Positions 18,423 to 27,192 of a DNA stretch of 64,000 nt are shown piece after piece; the first letter of the stretch is position 1; each line of letters begins with the position of its first letter. The stretch lies in the NCBI RefSeq assembly GCF_018860545.1, contig NZ_JAHKPN010000052.1, forward strand, positions 1 through 64,000. Reading direction: 5' to 3'. The notes beneath the pieces were generated by a model. That model saw nothing but the letters and a program-made list of their open reading frames with translations. It was not told where the DNA came from and did no database searches. This stretch comes from Winogradskyella psychrotolerans. GTDB lineage: Bacteria > Bacteroidota > Bacteroidia > Flavobacteriales > Flavobacteriaceae. The position numbers were made by a program, and so were the translations under genes.

Positions 18423-19244
18423 TTAATCTCTATAACCGTTTAAAATCCAAATTAAGGCTTTCTCTTTAGTAGCCCTAAAAATGGTATTGTGTTTTTCTTT
18501 TGGCTCATCTGAATATGTCCAAGTTAAGGATTCAGGCGCATAAGTTTCTAATGTAGTAGCTAAATTATTGGTATGAATGGAAATGTCTTCAGTATCAGAA
18601 CCTGCAAACCAAAGGCGCGTACTTTGGTTTGGAAAACGTTCTAAGTAATGCTTTGCCTGTCGTTCTAAATAATGATCATTCCACCATAACGACGGATCCA
18701 TAGCGATATAAAAATCGAAAATGTTTGGTTTAAGGAGAAACGTTTCCATCACAAACAAGCCTGCTAAGGATTCTCCTATGATACCTTTTTCCTCTGTTGT
18801 TCTATACTTACCGTTTATTTCAGGCATTAATTCGTCGGTAATAAAAGCTCTAAAATATTTTGCTCCATCTGTTAATGGACAATACGCTTCATCTGCTTTT
18901 ACCTCAGAAGCTCCAGATAAATCTTTCCGTCTATCAATATTTTCTATTCCAACAAGTATAATTGGTGGAATACTCTTGTTTTCAACTAATTTTGAAATTG
19001 TATTTGCTATATGTGGAAAATCTTCCATAACAATTCCACCATCAGGCATATAAATTACAGGTAAAGAGTCATTACTCGTTTTATAATTTGGTGGAGTCCA
19101 TACATTTATAACGCGTGTTTCTCCTAATACTGATGACTCTAATTTAAAATTATCGTGAGGTGGAATGGGATCCTCATATTGAGGTGCATTAGCGCAACTT
19201 AACATAAGTACGAGCAATATTAATGCGAAAGATAATTTATGCAT
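18423..19244 (-). CDS. Alpha/beta hydrolase esterase lipoprotein (Fes/IroE-like fold)
   Basis: Residues 1-17 are a lipoprotein signal (LVLMLSCAN). The body is a putative serine esterase of the enterochelin-esterase (esterase D) type: VIYMPDGG near residue 63, the nucleophile elbow GESLAG near 157, MDPSLWWND near 180, and a late histidine in KEKHNTIF near 250. Location should be the periplasm or outer-membrane leaflet. Substrate is not evident; no siderophore genes are nearby. It lies between the UPF0173 gene (126-nt gap) and ygiQ. Confidence 0.82.
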   Translation of the reverse strand: MHKLSFALILLVLMLSCANAPQYEDPIPPHDNFKLESSVLGETRVINVWTPPNYKTSNDSLPVIYMPDGGIVMEDFPHIANTISKLVENKSIPPIILVGIENIDRRKDLSGASEVKADEAYCPLTDGAKYFRAFITDELMPEINGKYRTTEEKGIIGESLAGLFVMETFLLKPNIFDFYIAMDPSLWWNDHYLERQAKHYLERFPNQSTRLWFAGSDTEDISIHTNNLATTLETYAPESLTWTYSDEPKEKHNTIFRATKEKALIWILNGYRD

Positions 19245-19370
19245 AATTTATATATTAAATTGGTCTAATATTTGGAAAATAAGCACTACCAAGATAGGCA
19301 ACTATTATAAGCTATTTTCTATCTGCCATACCCAGTTATCTATTGAATTTTTTATAAAACAATAGAATAT

Positions 19371-20048
19371 TTATAGCTCTATCTGCTCACCAATCTCTAA
19401 TAACATTAGATCTTTTCCTTTATCGAAGAATTTTCGTTTGGCGTCTTCATGATTAATCTCTATATACCCAAACGTGTCGTAATGGTAGCCTAGAATTTTA
19501 TCACATTCAATAAAATCACTCGCAAGAATAGCATCTTCAATTCCCATCGTAAAATTATCACCGATTGGTAAAATTGCTAAATCAAGTTTAGTTTGCATCG
19601 GAATTAATTTCATATCCATAGTTAATGCTGTATCACCAGCAATGTAAATGGTTTTATGCTCTCCTTCAATAATGAATCCACCTGGTTGTCCACCATAAGA
19701 TCCATCAGGAAAAGAGGACGTATGAATAGCATTAACATATTTTAAATTTCCAAATTCAAAATCCCAAGATCCTCCGTGATTCATAGGATGACCTTCTAAT
19801 CCTTTATTTTGAAAATGGGTTACGATTTCAAAATTAGAAATTATAACAGCCCCTGTGCGTTTCGCAATAGCTTCAACATCTAAAATATGATCTTGATGTG
19901 CATGTGTAACGAGTATATAATCGGCCTTTAATGTGTTAATATCTATATTAGAAGCTTTGTCGTTTCCTGTAATAAAAGGATCGACTAAAATATAAAGATC
20001 CTTCATTTGAATACCTAAAGCGGCGTGACCGTAAAATTTGATTTTCAT
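19371..20048 (-). CDS. Metal-dependent hydrolase, UPF0173 (metallo-beta-lactamase fold)
   Basis: The zinc-binding motif THAHQDH is near residue 49, followed by further ligands in the His of NAIHTSSFPDG and in AGDTAL near 138 and GYHYDTF near 192. The 225-aa length matches the UPF0173 family, whose substrate is not established. It is 36 nt downstream of menA on the same strand and is probably read with it. There is no signal peptide, so it is cytoplasmic. Confidence 0.87.
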   Translation of the reverse strand: MKIKFYGHAALGIQMKDLYILVDPFITGNDKASNIDINTLKADYILVTHAHQDHILDVEAIAKRTGAVIISNFEIVTHFQNKGLEGHPMNHGGSWDFEFGNLKYVNAIHTSSFPDGSYGGQPGGFIIEGEHKTIYIAGDTALTMDMKLIPMQTKLDLAILPIGDNFTMGIEDAILASDFIECDKILGYHYDTFGYIEINHEDAKRKFFDKGKDLMLLEIGEQIEL

Positions 20049-20084
20049 AAGTTTTTAATTTAAAATCTAAATACCTCTTTAAAT

Positions 20085-20990
20085 TTAATACAAAATATAG
20101 CCAACTCCTAAAAGAATAGCCATTAGGAATGTGGATAAGGCTAAAACTTTTAATTGACCGTCAAAATCTTGAGCGTCTTTTGCTGCGTTTATCTTTTTGA
20201 TATGAATTAATAAAGGTATAAAAGCAATTAGATACAAGAAATTATAGGGCTCAACATAATACAATAATGAAAATAATAAAGTAACCAACATAGCTCCTAG
20301 GATAAGGGCAAAATGATAACGTTTAGCATCTTTTTTACCTAATTTTATAGCTAGTGTGATTTTCCCTGCATTAGTATCCGATTCAATGTCTCTCATATTA
20401 TTTAAGTTCAACACTCCCATACTCAACAAACCAACTGAAATCGCAGGTAAAATAACAACATGGTCAATAGCATGCGCAAAAAGGAAATAACTCCCCAATG
20501 TGCTTACCAATCCAAAAAAGATAAATACAAAAACATCTCCTAAAGCACGGTAACCATAAGGAGAATTACCCATAGTGTAATTTAAAGCCGCATAAACTGA
20601 AAGTCCTCCAAGCAGTAAAAACAATAGAATATTTAATATACTCCCAGAATCGAATGCGTTCCAAATAAGAACCATTGTAGACATAATAACGAAAATGATA
20701 TTAAACTTTATACCATCCATCATTTCCTTTGGAGAAATTGCACCACTTTGAATAGCCCGTTGCGGTCCTAAACGTTCATCATTATCAGTACCTCGTACAC
20801 CATCACCATAATCATTAGCTAGGTTTGATAATATTTGTAAACTTATAGTGGTTAATATGGCAAAGCCAAAAACCCAATAATTAAACTGACCATTATAGTA
20901 GGCAAAACATCCACCAAGTATAATTCCGGAAACAGAGAGTGGTAACGTTCTTAAACGCATAGCACTAAGCCATGGTGAAATTTTATTCAT
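20085..20990 (-). CDS. menA: 1,4-Dihydroxy-2-naphthoate polyprenyltransferase (MenA)
   Basis: Attaches the polyprenyl chain to dihydroxynaphthoate and makes demethylmenaquinone at the membrane. It is a UbiA-superfamily protein with eight or nine hydrophobic segments. The first Asp-rich motif is in NLANDYGDGVRGTDND near residue 56-71, with the following GPQRAIQSG. The second Asp motif is NNMRDIESDTNAGK near 196. Length 301 aa is normal. It sits 15 nt after menB. Confidence 0.92.
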   Translation of the reverse strand: MNKISPWLSAMRLRTLPLSVSGIILGGCFAYYNGQFNYWVFGFAILTTISLQILSNLANDYGDGVRGTDNDERLGPQRAIQSGAISPKEMMDGIKFNIIFVIMSTMVLIWNAFDSGSILNILLFLLLGGLSVYAALNYTMGNSPYGYRALGDVFVFIFFGLVSTLGSYFLFAHAIDHVVILPAISVGLLSMGVLNLNNMRDIESDTNAGKITLAIKLGKKDAKRYHFALILGAMLVTLLFSLLYYVEPYNFLYLIAFIPLLIHIKKINAAKDAQDFDGQLKVLALSTFLMAILLGVGYILY

Positions 20991-21005
20991 GTAATTGAAT
21001 TTAAA

Positions 21006-21845
21006 TTAAGGAATCCATTTTTTTGGAAAGTTAGGCTTCCTTTTTTCTAAAAAGGCATCTCTCCCTTCTTTAGCTTCATCTGTCATATAAGCTAATCTTG
21101 TTGCTTCACCAGCAAAAACTTGCTGACCAACCATACCATCATCAGTAAGGTTCATAGCAAACTTCAACATTTTTATAGAGGTTGGTGATTTTTCTAATAT
21201 TTCTTGAGCCCATTCATAGGCTGTAGCTTCTAATTCATCGTGTGGAATAACGGCATTGACCATACCCATTTCAAAGGCTTCTTGTGCAGAATAATTGCGT
21301 CCTAAGAAAAAGATTTCTCTAGCTTTTTTCTGTCCAACCATTTTTGCTAAATACGCAGAACCATAACCTCCATCAAAACTTGTAACATCAGCATCTGTTT
21401 GTTTAAAAATGGCGTGCTCTTTACTCGCTAATGTTAAATCGCAAACTACGTGTAAACTATGTCCACCTCCTACAGCCCATCCAGGCACAACGGCGATCAC
21501 AGCCTTAGGCATAAAACGTATTAATCGTTGAACTTCTAAAATATTTAAACGATGATAACCATCGTCCCCTACATACCCTTGATGTCCTCTGGCTTTTTGG
21601 TCTCCACCAGAACAAAAACTCCAAATGCCATCTTTACTAGATGGGCCTTCTGCACTTAAAAGTACGACTCCAATGTTAACATCTTCACCTGCATCATAAA
21701 AGGCATCATAAAGTTCTGAAGTGGTTTTTGGACGAAAGGCATTTCGTATATCTGGTCTGTTAAATGCAATTCTGGCAACGCCATTACATTTATGATAGGT
21801 TATATCTTCATAAGACTTGGCAACTTTCCAATCTATATGGCTCAT
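21006..21845 (-). CDS. menB: 1,4-Dihydroxy-2-naphthoyl-CoA synthase (MenB)
   Basis: Crotonase-fold enzyme that closes the second ring of the naphthoquinone. The family marks are visible: FCSGGDQKARGHQGY near residue 77, the oxyanion-hole GWAVGGGHSLHVVCD near 122, and the C-terminal KRKPNFPKKWIP. Length 279 aa agrees with MenB. The gene is divergent from the 21963 ORF (117-nt gap), which contains a palindrome described separately. Confidence 0.95.
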   Translation of the reverse strand: MSHIDWKVAKSYEDITYHKCNGVARIAFNRPDIRNAFRPKTTSELYDAFYDAGEDVNIGVVLLSAEGPSSKDGIWSFCSGGDQKARGHQGYVGDDGYHRLNILEVQRLIRFMPKAVIAVVPGWAVGGGHSLHVVCDLTLASKEHAIFKQTDADVTSFDGGYGSAYLAKMVGQKKAREIFFLGRNYSAQEAFEMGMVNAVIPHDELEATAYEWAQEILEKSPTSIKMLKFAMNLTDDGMVGQQVFAGEATRLAYMTDEAKEGRDAFLEKRKPNFPKKWIP

Positions 21846-21917
21846 ATTTATTACGGTTTTGACCGTAAAAGTAAGAAATTAATAATAATAAAATAAACTC
21901 TCTTTTTTACTAGATTT

Positions 21918-21935
21918 TATTATGCGCGCATAGTA
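21918..21935. promoter_or_regulatory. Operator-like palindrome, copy 1 (between menB and the 21963 gene)
   Basis: TATTATGC-GC-GCATAGTA is an 8+8-bp inverted repeat with one mismatch. It overlaps the -7 box TACATTTG at 21934-21941, which would start transcription about 17 nt before the ATG at 21963. A second copy lies at 36812-36829; the two share 25 of 29 positions over the longer blocks 21908-21936 and 36802-36830. It looks like a repressor site, but the regulator is unknown. Confidence 0.6.
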
Positions 21936-21962
21936 CATTTGCGCACAAATTATTAATATAGA

Positions 21963-22388
21963 ATGAATTATAACCCTGAAATAATTAATAAAGCATACAC
22001 TGTCTACAATATAAAATTAGGAACTGTATATTTTTACGAAAATTTTTTGGTAGCAGAGTTTAAAGAAGGAGTAGATATCACTTTCAAAAACTTTGATGAA
22101 CTCTCTTTTCTAATAAAAACGCACTTTAAGGATAAACCTATTGGTTTTATAACTAATAGAGTAAATTCGTATTCAGTCAACGTTAATGATGCCAAAGATT
22201 TCAACAAAACATTTGTTAATCTAAAAGCATACGCTACAGTATGTTATAACAGTCTAACTGAAGGTGTTATTGAAATAGAAAGTCAATTTTTTAAATTCAA
22301 CAGAAAAGTGTTCAAAAACATGGACACTGCTATAAGTTGGGTTGAAAAAACATTGGCTGAACAAGATCTCGAACTTTATAATAAATAA
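21963..22388 (+). CDS. Hypothetical protein, 141 aa, STAS-like
   Basis: No sure family. The protein is cytoplasmic and of mixed alpha/beta type; a pattern of a strand (GTVYFYENFLVAEF), a central helix and another strand (KPIGFITNR) followed by a helix recalls the small STAS/SpoIIAA-like proteins common in Bacteroidota, but this is only a shape match. It has its own promoter that carries the palindromic operator-like site. Its end overlaps the convergent CvfB-like gene by 13 nt. Confidence 0.7.
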   Translation: MNYNPEIINKAYTVYNIKLGTVYFYENFLVAEFKEGVDITFKNFDELSFLIKTHFKDKPIGFITNRVNSYSVNVNDAKDFNKTFVNLKAYATVCYNSLTEGVIEIESQFFKFNRKVFKNMDTAISWVEKTLAEQDLELYNK

Positions 22389-23206
22389 ATTCCGTCTTCT
22401 TTTATTTCTATCTGACGTTCTTTATATAAGGAACCAATCGCTTTTTTAAAGCTTTTTTTACTCATTTGAAGTAATTCCTTAATTTGTTCTGGATTCGATT
22501 TATCGTGCACAGGTAAAAAGCCACCATTATCATGCAATTCATTTAAGATAAATTCAGCATTAGGTTCAATATTTCTATACCCTATTTGATTTAATGAAAT
22601 ATCTAATTTATTATCATCGCGGACTTTTTTAATAATTCCTTTCAGTCTATCCCCAACACTTATATCTTTATAAATATCATCATGAAAAACTAAACCTAAG
22701 TGGGTTTTATTGACAATGACATTCATTCCTAATTCTGAAGGATGAGACACAATAAGATCAACCTCGTCAAATTGCGCAACAGTTAATTCTTTATTATCTA
22801 AAAATCGATTTGTTTTACTAGATGCCACAAGTCGTTCTGTTTCTTCATCAAGATAGCAGTGTACTAAATACCATCCGCCTGATTTCATTTTGAATGCTTG
22901 TTCTCTAAAAGGACAAAACAATTCCTTTACCAAACCCCAATCTAGGAATGCACCATAATCAGTAACCTGATTACAACGTAGCAATACAAAATCACCTTTT
23001 TTAATATAAGGTTGATCTGTAGTGGCAACTGGTCGTTCTTCGTTATCTAAATAAACAAAGACCTCTATTTTATCCCCAATTTCAAATACTTTTGGCACAT
23101 ACCTATTTGGTAAAAGTACTTCACCCTCTTCACCATCACCTAAAAATAATCCAGGTTCGGTATCTCTTAAAATTTCTAATGTATTGTATTCGCCTAAATG
23201 TATCAT
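22376..23206 (-). CDS. S1-domain RNA-binding protein, CvfB-like
   Basis: The 276-aa protein fits the CvfB family: tandem S1-type OB-fold domains (residues about 3-60, 65-130 and 145-205; FVLLRCNQVTDYGAFLDWG and GDRLKGIIKKVRDDNKLDISL are typical) and a C-terminal winged-helix-like region (KSFKKAIGSLYKERQIEI). It should bind RNA or ribosomes. The ATG is 5 nt from a TACCTTTG box, so the message is probably leaderless. It is followed by a 13-nt overlap with the convergent 21963 gene. Confidence 0.88.
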   Translation of the reverse strand: MIHLGEYNTLEILRDTEPGLFLGDGEEGEVLLPNRYVPKVFEIGDKIEVFVYLDNEERPVATTDQPYIKKGDFVLLRCNQVTDYGAFLDWGLVKELFCPFREQAFKMKSGGWYLVHCYLDEETERLVASSKTNRFLDNKELTVAQFDEVDLIVSHPSELGMNVIVNKTHLGLVFHDDIYKDISVGDRLKGIIKKVRDDNKLDISLNQIGYRNIEPNAEFILNELHDNGGFLPVHDKSNPEQIKELLQMSKKSFKKAIGSLYKERQIEIKEDGIYLL

Positions 23207-23210
23207 TCTG

Positions 23211-23218
23211 CAAAGGTA
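23211..23218 (-). promoter_or_regulatory. -7 box (TACCTTTG) of the CvfB-like gene
   Basis: TACCTTTG on the minus strand ends 5 nt before the ATG at 23206. Transcription would begin at or next to the start codon. Confidence 0.6.
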
Positions 23219-23276
23219 AATATATTTTTATGAGATATAATAGGAATTTGAATGGATAGTGAAATATATTAAGCAT

Positions 23277-23310
23277 AAAAAAAGCGTTATAACTATAAAA
23301 TTATAACGCT
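23277..23310 (-). terminator. Intrinsic terminator after the DUF2853 gene
   Basis: A perfect 10-bp stem, AGCGTTATAA (23283-23292) and TTATAACGCT (23301-23310), has an 8-nt loop. The plus-strand A tract at 23277-23283 becomes a T tract on the minus strand. Confidence 0.85.
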
Positions 23311-23332
23311 CATTTATGATATACAATATTAC

Positions 23333-23674
23333 TTACGAGTAAATAGCTTCTTTTTTAAAGTGTTTCGTCAATAAATAATATACGACTACTCTATATTTTG
23401 ATCTATTAGAACGACCATATGTTTCCATTACACCGTCAATAGCTTTATCTAATTCAGCACTATCTGCTAAACCTAATTTCTTAATTAAAAAATTATTTTT
23501 TACTGTTGCTAGTTCTTTTTCATCAGAACCAGATACTGTAGATGAATCTGCATTATAAATCGAAGGACCTAAACCTACAGTGACTTTAGTTAATAAATCC
23601 ATATCTGGATTAACACCACATTTGTCTTTTAAATCTGCCGCATACTTTACGATTAAATCATCTCTTTTACTCAT
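23333..23674 (-). CDS. DUF2853 family protein
   Basis: Small cytoplasmic all-helical protein, 113 aa, matching DUF2853 throughout (KYAADLKDKCG at the start, TKVTVGLGPSIYNADSSTVSG in the middle). The family has no known function. It lies 99 nt downstream of menD and ends in its own terminator, so it may be a separate unit or the tail of the menI-menF-menD transcript. Confidence 0.87.
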   Translation of the reverse strand: MSKRDDLIVKYAADLKDKCGVNPDMDLLTKVTVGLGPSIYNADSSTVSGSDEKELATVKNNFLIKKLGLADSAELDKAIDGVMETYGRSNRSKYRVVVYYLLTKHFKKEAIYS

Positions 23675-23773
23675 CTTTATATTTGTTTTATGTTAAAAAA
23701 TTATCTCTTTAAAGATACTAATATTTAGACACAATAAAAATCTAAAAGTCACATCTTAATAATTTCTTTCTAA

Positions 23774-25534
23774 TTATTTAATATATTTAAAGAAGTCTAA
23801 TAAAATTTTATCGTTTATCCGCGATGGTGTAAATATTTCTAATAACTTTGGATGTTTAGTACCTTTATAAAATGTTTCTAATTGTTCTTCCAATTGCTTT
23901 TCATCTTTAGCTGCACTATATTCTAAGCTATACATTTCACATAATTGCTTTGCTGATAAATGATGTTTGGTTTCAAAGAAGCGGTCAAAGTTTTCTGTGT
24001 TTTTATTACCTGGTAAAATTCTAAATATTCCACCTCCTTCATTATTAATGACTATAATTCTAAACGTTTTGGGAATATGATTATTCCAAAGTGCATTACT
24101 ATCGTAAAAAAAACTTAGATCACCTGTAATAAAAGTAGTTCGCTTTTCTGATACTGTTGACGCCCCTATTGCTGTACTTGTACTTCCATCAATACCGCTT
24201 GTACCTCTATTACAAAACACATCAATAGTTTTACCTAATTGAAACAATTGTGCGTAACGTATTGCAGAACTATTACCAACTTGCAGCTGACTTTGTTTTG
24301 GAATGCTTTTTAAAACCGAACTAAATGCCTTAAAATCAGAAAAAGGAAGCGTCTCTAGATAGGCTTCTTGCAATTTTCGACGCTTTTGGCGAACAGCCAG
24401 CCAAGAACTTTTATACGTACTTTTAGTATGATGGGTGACTTGAGGTAAAAATGCACTTAAAAATGTGTTTGGACGTAATTTAATATGTTTGTCTAAACAG
24501 AAAAACGTATCATTTGCTCGCGTTAAACCAATATGGCAATGAAATTCGGGCTTATAAGTTCTCAAAAAAGCTTTTATCTTCTTAGAAACAATTAAGCCGC
24601 CAAATGTGATTAATACATCTGGTTGAAGTTCTTTAAAATCGTTATCATATAGAGGTGCTATTAATTTATCAATTCCTGGAAAAAAGTCAGGATGGTGTAA
24701 ATTAGAAGTTGTTTCAGTCAACACGATGACGCTATCATCATCTGCAATTTCTTGAATCCATTGTGCTTCAATAGAATTTGGTTGTAAAACACCAACTAAA
24801 ATCATTTTTCGTTTCGCACTATGCCAAATATCTAGCAAGCTTTTAATTTCAAAACGATCGATTTTTTCTTCGTTACTTTGAATTTTAAAAGGTTTAGGGT
24901 TAATGACTAGCTCTTCTGTAGTTTCATATAAGGGTTCATCAAAGGGACAATTAATATGAACTGGTCCTAAATTTAACTTTGAAACCGTAAGGGCATCATG
25001 AATTTCAGATTCATTATGCGTTTGAATATCTTTTTGAAGGCCTAAAAAACGTTCAAGCTTATTCTCTAAACTTTTTAGAATTGGTCTTTCACTTTCCAAA
25101 TTAGTTTGAACTCCTTCTTTAATATCTAATTTTAAATTGGCATTATACAACACATGTTCACCATATACATTTTTCTGTTTTATGGTTTGTCCATCACCAA
25201 TATCTATCAAATGTTTTGGTCTATCTGCAGAAATTACGACTAAAGGAATTTGACTATAAAAGGCTTCTGAGACTGCTGGATAATAATTTAACAACGCACT
25301 ACCCGATGTACAAACTACAGCAACAGGTTCTTGCAGTTGCTGTGCAATTCCTAAAGCGAAAAATGCGGCACAACGCTCATCAACAATACTGTAACATTTA
25401 AAGAAATCATCGTGTGTAAAACCAATGGTTAAAGGTGCATTTCTACTACCTGGCGAAATGACAATATGCGAAACATTATGTGTTTTGCATAAAGTCACTA
25501 CGGTTTGTGATAAAGGTATATTTGAATATATCAT
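23774..25534 (-). CDS. menD: SEPHCHC synthase (MenD)
   Basis: ThDP enzyme that joins isochorismate and 2-oxoglutarate in menaquinone synthesis. N-terminal ISPGSRNAPLTIGF near residue 26 and VCTSGSALLNYYPAVSEAFY near 75 are the MenD signature and contain the conserved active-site region. The C-terminal ThDP/Mg motif is in the stretch NRGTSGIDGSTSTAIGAS near 430 with TGDLSFFYDSNAL near 460. Length 586 aa is normal. It is 57 nt downstream of menF and reads on the same strand. Confidence 0.94.
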   Translation of the reverse strand: MIYSNIPLSQTVVTLCKTHNVSHIVISPGSRNAPLTIGFTHDDFFKCYSIVDERCAAFFALGIAQQLQEPVAVVCTSGSALLNYYPAVSEAFYSQIPLVVISADRPKHLIDIGDGQTIKQKNVYGEHVLYNANLKLDIKEGVQTNLESERPILKSLENKLERFLGLQKDIQTHNESEIHDALTVSKLNLGPVHINCPFDEPLYETTEELVINPKPFKIQSNEEKIDRFEIKSLLDIWHSAKRKMILVGVLQPNSIEAQWIQEIADDDSVIVLTETTSNLHHPDFFPGIDKLIAPLYDNDFKELQPDVLITFGGLIVSKKIKAFLRTYKPEFHCHIGLTRANDTFFCLDKHIKLRPNTFLSAFLPQVTHHTKSTYKSSWLAVRQKRRKLQEAYLETLPFSDFKAFSSVLKSIPKQSQLQVGNSSAIRYAQLFQLGKTIDVFCNRGTSGIDGSTSTAIGASTVSEKRTTFITGDLSFFYDSNALWNNHIPKTFRIIVINNEGGGIFRILPGNKNTENFDRFFETKHHLSAKQLCEMYSLEYSAAKDEKQLEEQLETFYKGTKHPKLLEIFTPSRINDKILLDFFKYIK

Positions 25535-25591
25535 AGACTCAACTTCCTCATGATAAACGGAAGTGTTTCATTTTTTGAAAATTAATAAATT

Positions 25592-26710
25592 TTATTCTAA
25601 AACCGATCCTATTGTTTTTGTTTTATTTACAGTTTCTTCCCACTCATTTTCAGGAATAGAATCTTTAGTAATACCACCACCTACATAAATGTTTGCTGTG
25701 GAATCTTTAAGTTGCATACAGCGCAAATTGACATAAAAGTTAGACTGGGTTTTTATAACAGAATAGGCATTATTTTCAACGTTGCGTCTATTGGTATTTC
25801 GAGTTGTAGCTTGTTTTAGATTTAATTCACCTAAAAAACCTGTATAATAGTCGCGATTATAATTTTCATGCTGAAGGATAAAATATTTTGCTTCAGCTTT
25901 TGGAAATCCACAAACGGCAGGTGTTGGGTGCAAGGCTTCAATTATGGCTTTGAGATCAGTATCATCTTTTAAAACACTAGTTATTTTTGTTTTCAGGTGT
26001 AATAAGTTACCTGCCTTTACAGTATCTACATCAGACGTATTAATCATTTTACTATAAGGGCCAATCTGTTCTGTTATGTAATCGGTTACAATTTGTTGTT
26101 CTTCATATTCTTTGGTAGTCCAGTTGACGTCTTCTTTTTCATTAAATGCCTGTGTCCCTGCTAACGCTATAGTGGTAAGTCGTTTGCCTTCTACCTTAAA
26201 TAATAATTCTGGTGTGGCACCAATCCATAAACCAACCTTAGGATGAAACCAACAATATACCATTGCGTTTTTATACTTATTAAAAAGCCGCTTAAAAATG
26301 ACCAATGGATTTGTGTCTTGAAGTGATTTTGTTTCACAACGCGATACTACCACTTTCTGTAAAGTGTCGTTTTTAATGCTGTTAATTCCTTTAGTAACCA
26401 ATGCTATATGTTGAAGTCTTTCAGTTTCATTAGGAATAATTTCAGTTGGTGTAAAAGATTCAGTCTCTATATGGCTGCATTCTATTTCTAAATAGTCACA
26501 CCCCTCTTTTGGGAAAAGAATATTATTTTCTTCAAGATTAAAAGGAGCGAATATAAATCCACTTTCTGTAAAATTATTGGAGGTATGAAGCGCACCATCG
26601 TTTTGCAACCAGCACTTAATTACAGAATTTATAGGTCGGCTATAAACTACAAATGGTAATTGTTGCGCATACTGAATTTCTATCGTTTCAAAAAACAAGT
26701 TTTGATCCAT
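25592..26710 (-). CDS. menF: Isochorismate synthase (MenF type)
   Basis: Chorismate-binding enzyme that makes isochorismate, the first committed step. Recognised by KVVVSRCE near residue 116, the GATPELLF motif near 170, LAGTQAF near 190 and EALHPTPAVCGFPK near 260, plus YTGFLGELN near 295 and the C-terminal YVGGGI near 349. At 372 aa it is a short form usual in Bacteroidota. It begins 3 nt after the menI-like gene and leads to menD. An anthranilate or salicylate synthase is ruled out by context. Confidence 0.92.
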   Translation of the reverse strand: MDQNLFFETIEIQYAQQLPFVVYSRPINSVIKCWLQNDGALHTSNNFTESGFIFAPFNLEENNILFPKEGCDYLEIECSHIETESFTPTEIIPNETERLQHIALVTKGINSIKNDTLQKVVVSRCETKSLQDTNPLVIFKRLFNKYKNAMVYCWFHPKVGLWIGATPELLFKVEGKRLTTIALAGTQAFNEKEDVNWTTKEYEEQQIVTDYITEQIGPYSKMINTSDVDTVKAGNLLHLKTKITSVLKDDTDLKAIIEALHPTPAVCGFPKAEAKYFILQHENYNRDYYTGFLGELNLKQATTRNTNRRNVENNAYSVIKTQSNFYVNLRCMQLKDSTANIYVGGGITKDSIPENEWEETVNKTKTIGSVLE

Positions 26711-26713
26711 TAG

Positions 26714-27139
26714 TTACTTCTTTTTTGGAAGAGAAATTGTAGATAATCTACAGATAGAAATTAAATTATCCGCCTCGTCGGTCACCCTAATATCTAATAA
26801 TTGTGTGGTACGACCTTTATGTATAAATGTAGCTTTAGCATAAATAAATCCTTCAGAAATACTTTTAAGGTGATTGGCTGTAATTTCTAAACCGCGAACA
26901 AACATATTTTCGGTATCTATAAAAATGTGTGATGCAAAACTACCTACACTTTCTGCTAAAGCTGCAGTTGCACCTCCATGTAATACACCATCTGGCTGAT
27001 ATACTTTAGATGTCACTGGCATTCTCGCCACTAAAAAATCATCACCAAAATCCACCATCTCAATATCTAAGGTTTCCATAAGCGTATTTTTGCTTGCCTT
27101 ATTTGCTTTATCTAGGAAGTCCTTCTTATTCATTTGCAT
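26714..27139 (-). CDS. menI: Hotdog-fold thioesterase, probable DHNA-CoA thioesterase (MenI-like)
   Basis: PaaI/YdiI-type hotdog protein of 141 aa. The active-site motif is LHGGATAALAESVGSFAS near residue 55-72, with the family glutamate in LAES. By context it hydrolyses DHNA-CoA to DHNA between MenB and MenA. It is the first gene of menI-menF-menD (3-nt gap to menF). Met 1 or Met 3 could be the start. The TATCTTTG box at 27167-27174 lies about 28 nt upstream. Confidence 0.85.
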   Translation of the reverse strand: MQMNKKDFLDKANKASKNTLMETLDIEMVDFGDDFLVARMPVTSKVYQPDGVLHGGATAALAESVGSFASHIFIDTENMFVRGLEITANHLKSISEGFIYAKATFIHKGRTTQLLDIRVTDEADNLISICRLSTISLPKKK

Positions 27140-27149
27140 ATAAAAATAG

Positions 27150-27157
27150 TATTTTTG
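27150..27157 (+). promoter_or_regulatory. -7 box (TATTTTTG) for the hydrolase gene
   Basis: TATTTTTG on the plus strand, 36 nt before the ATG at 27193. It sits back to back with the menI promoter box 10 nt away. Confidence 0.45.
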
Positions 27158-27166
27158 AATCGATTA

Positions 27167-27174
27167 CAAAGATA
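27167..27174 (-). promoter_or_regulatory. -7 box (TATCTTTG) for menI-menF-menD
   Basis: TATCTTTG on the minus strand, 28 nt before the ATG at 27139. The divergent boxes overlap in their DNA, so the two promoters likely interfere. Confidence 0.5.
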
Positions 27175-27192
27175 CAGAAACCACTAAGAAAA

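Noticed and set aside
27094-27192. Longer start for the 27193 hydrolase at 27094
   Set aside because: The added 33 residues lie over the antisense of menI, and the hydrolase N-terminus fits the family only from the ATG at 27193.
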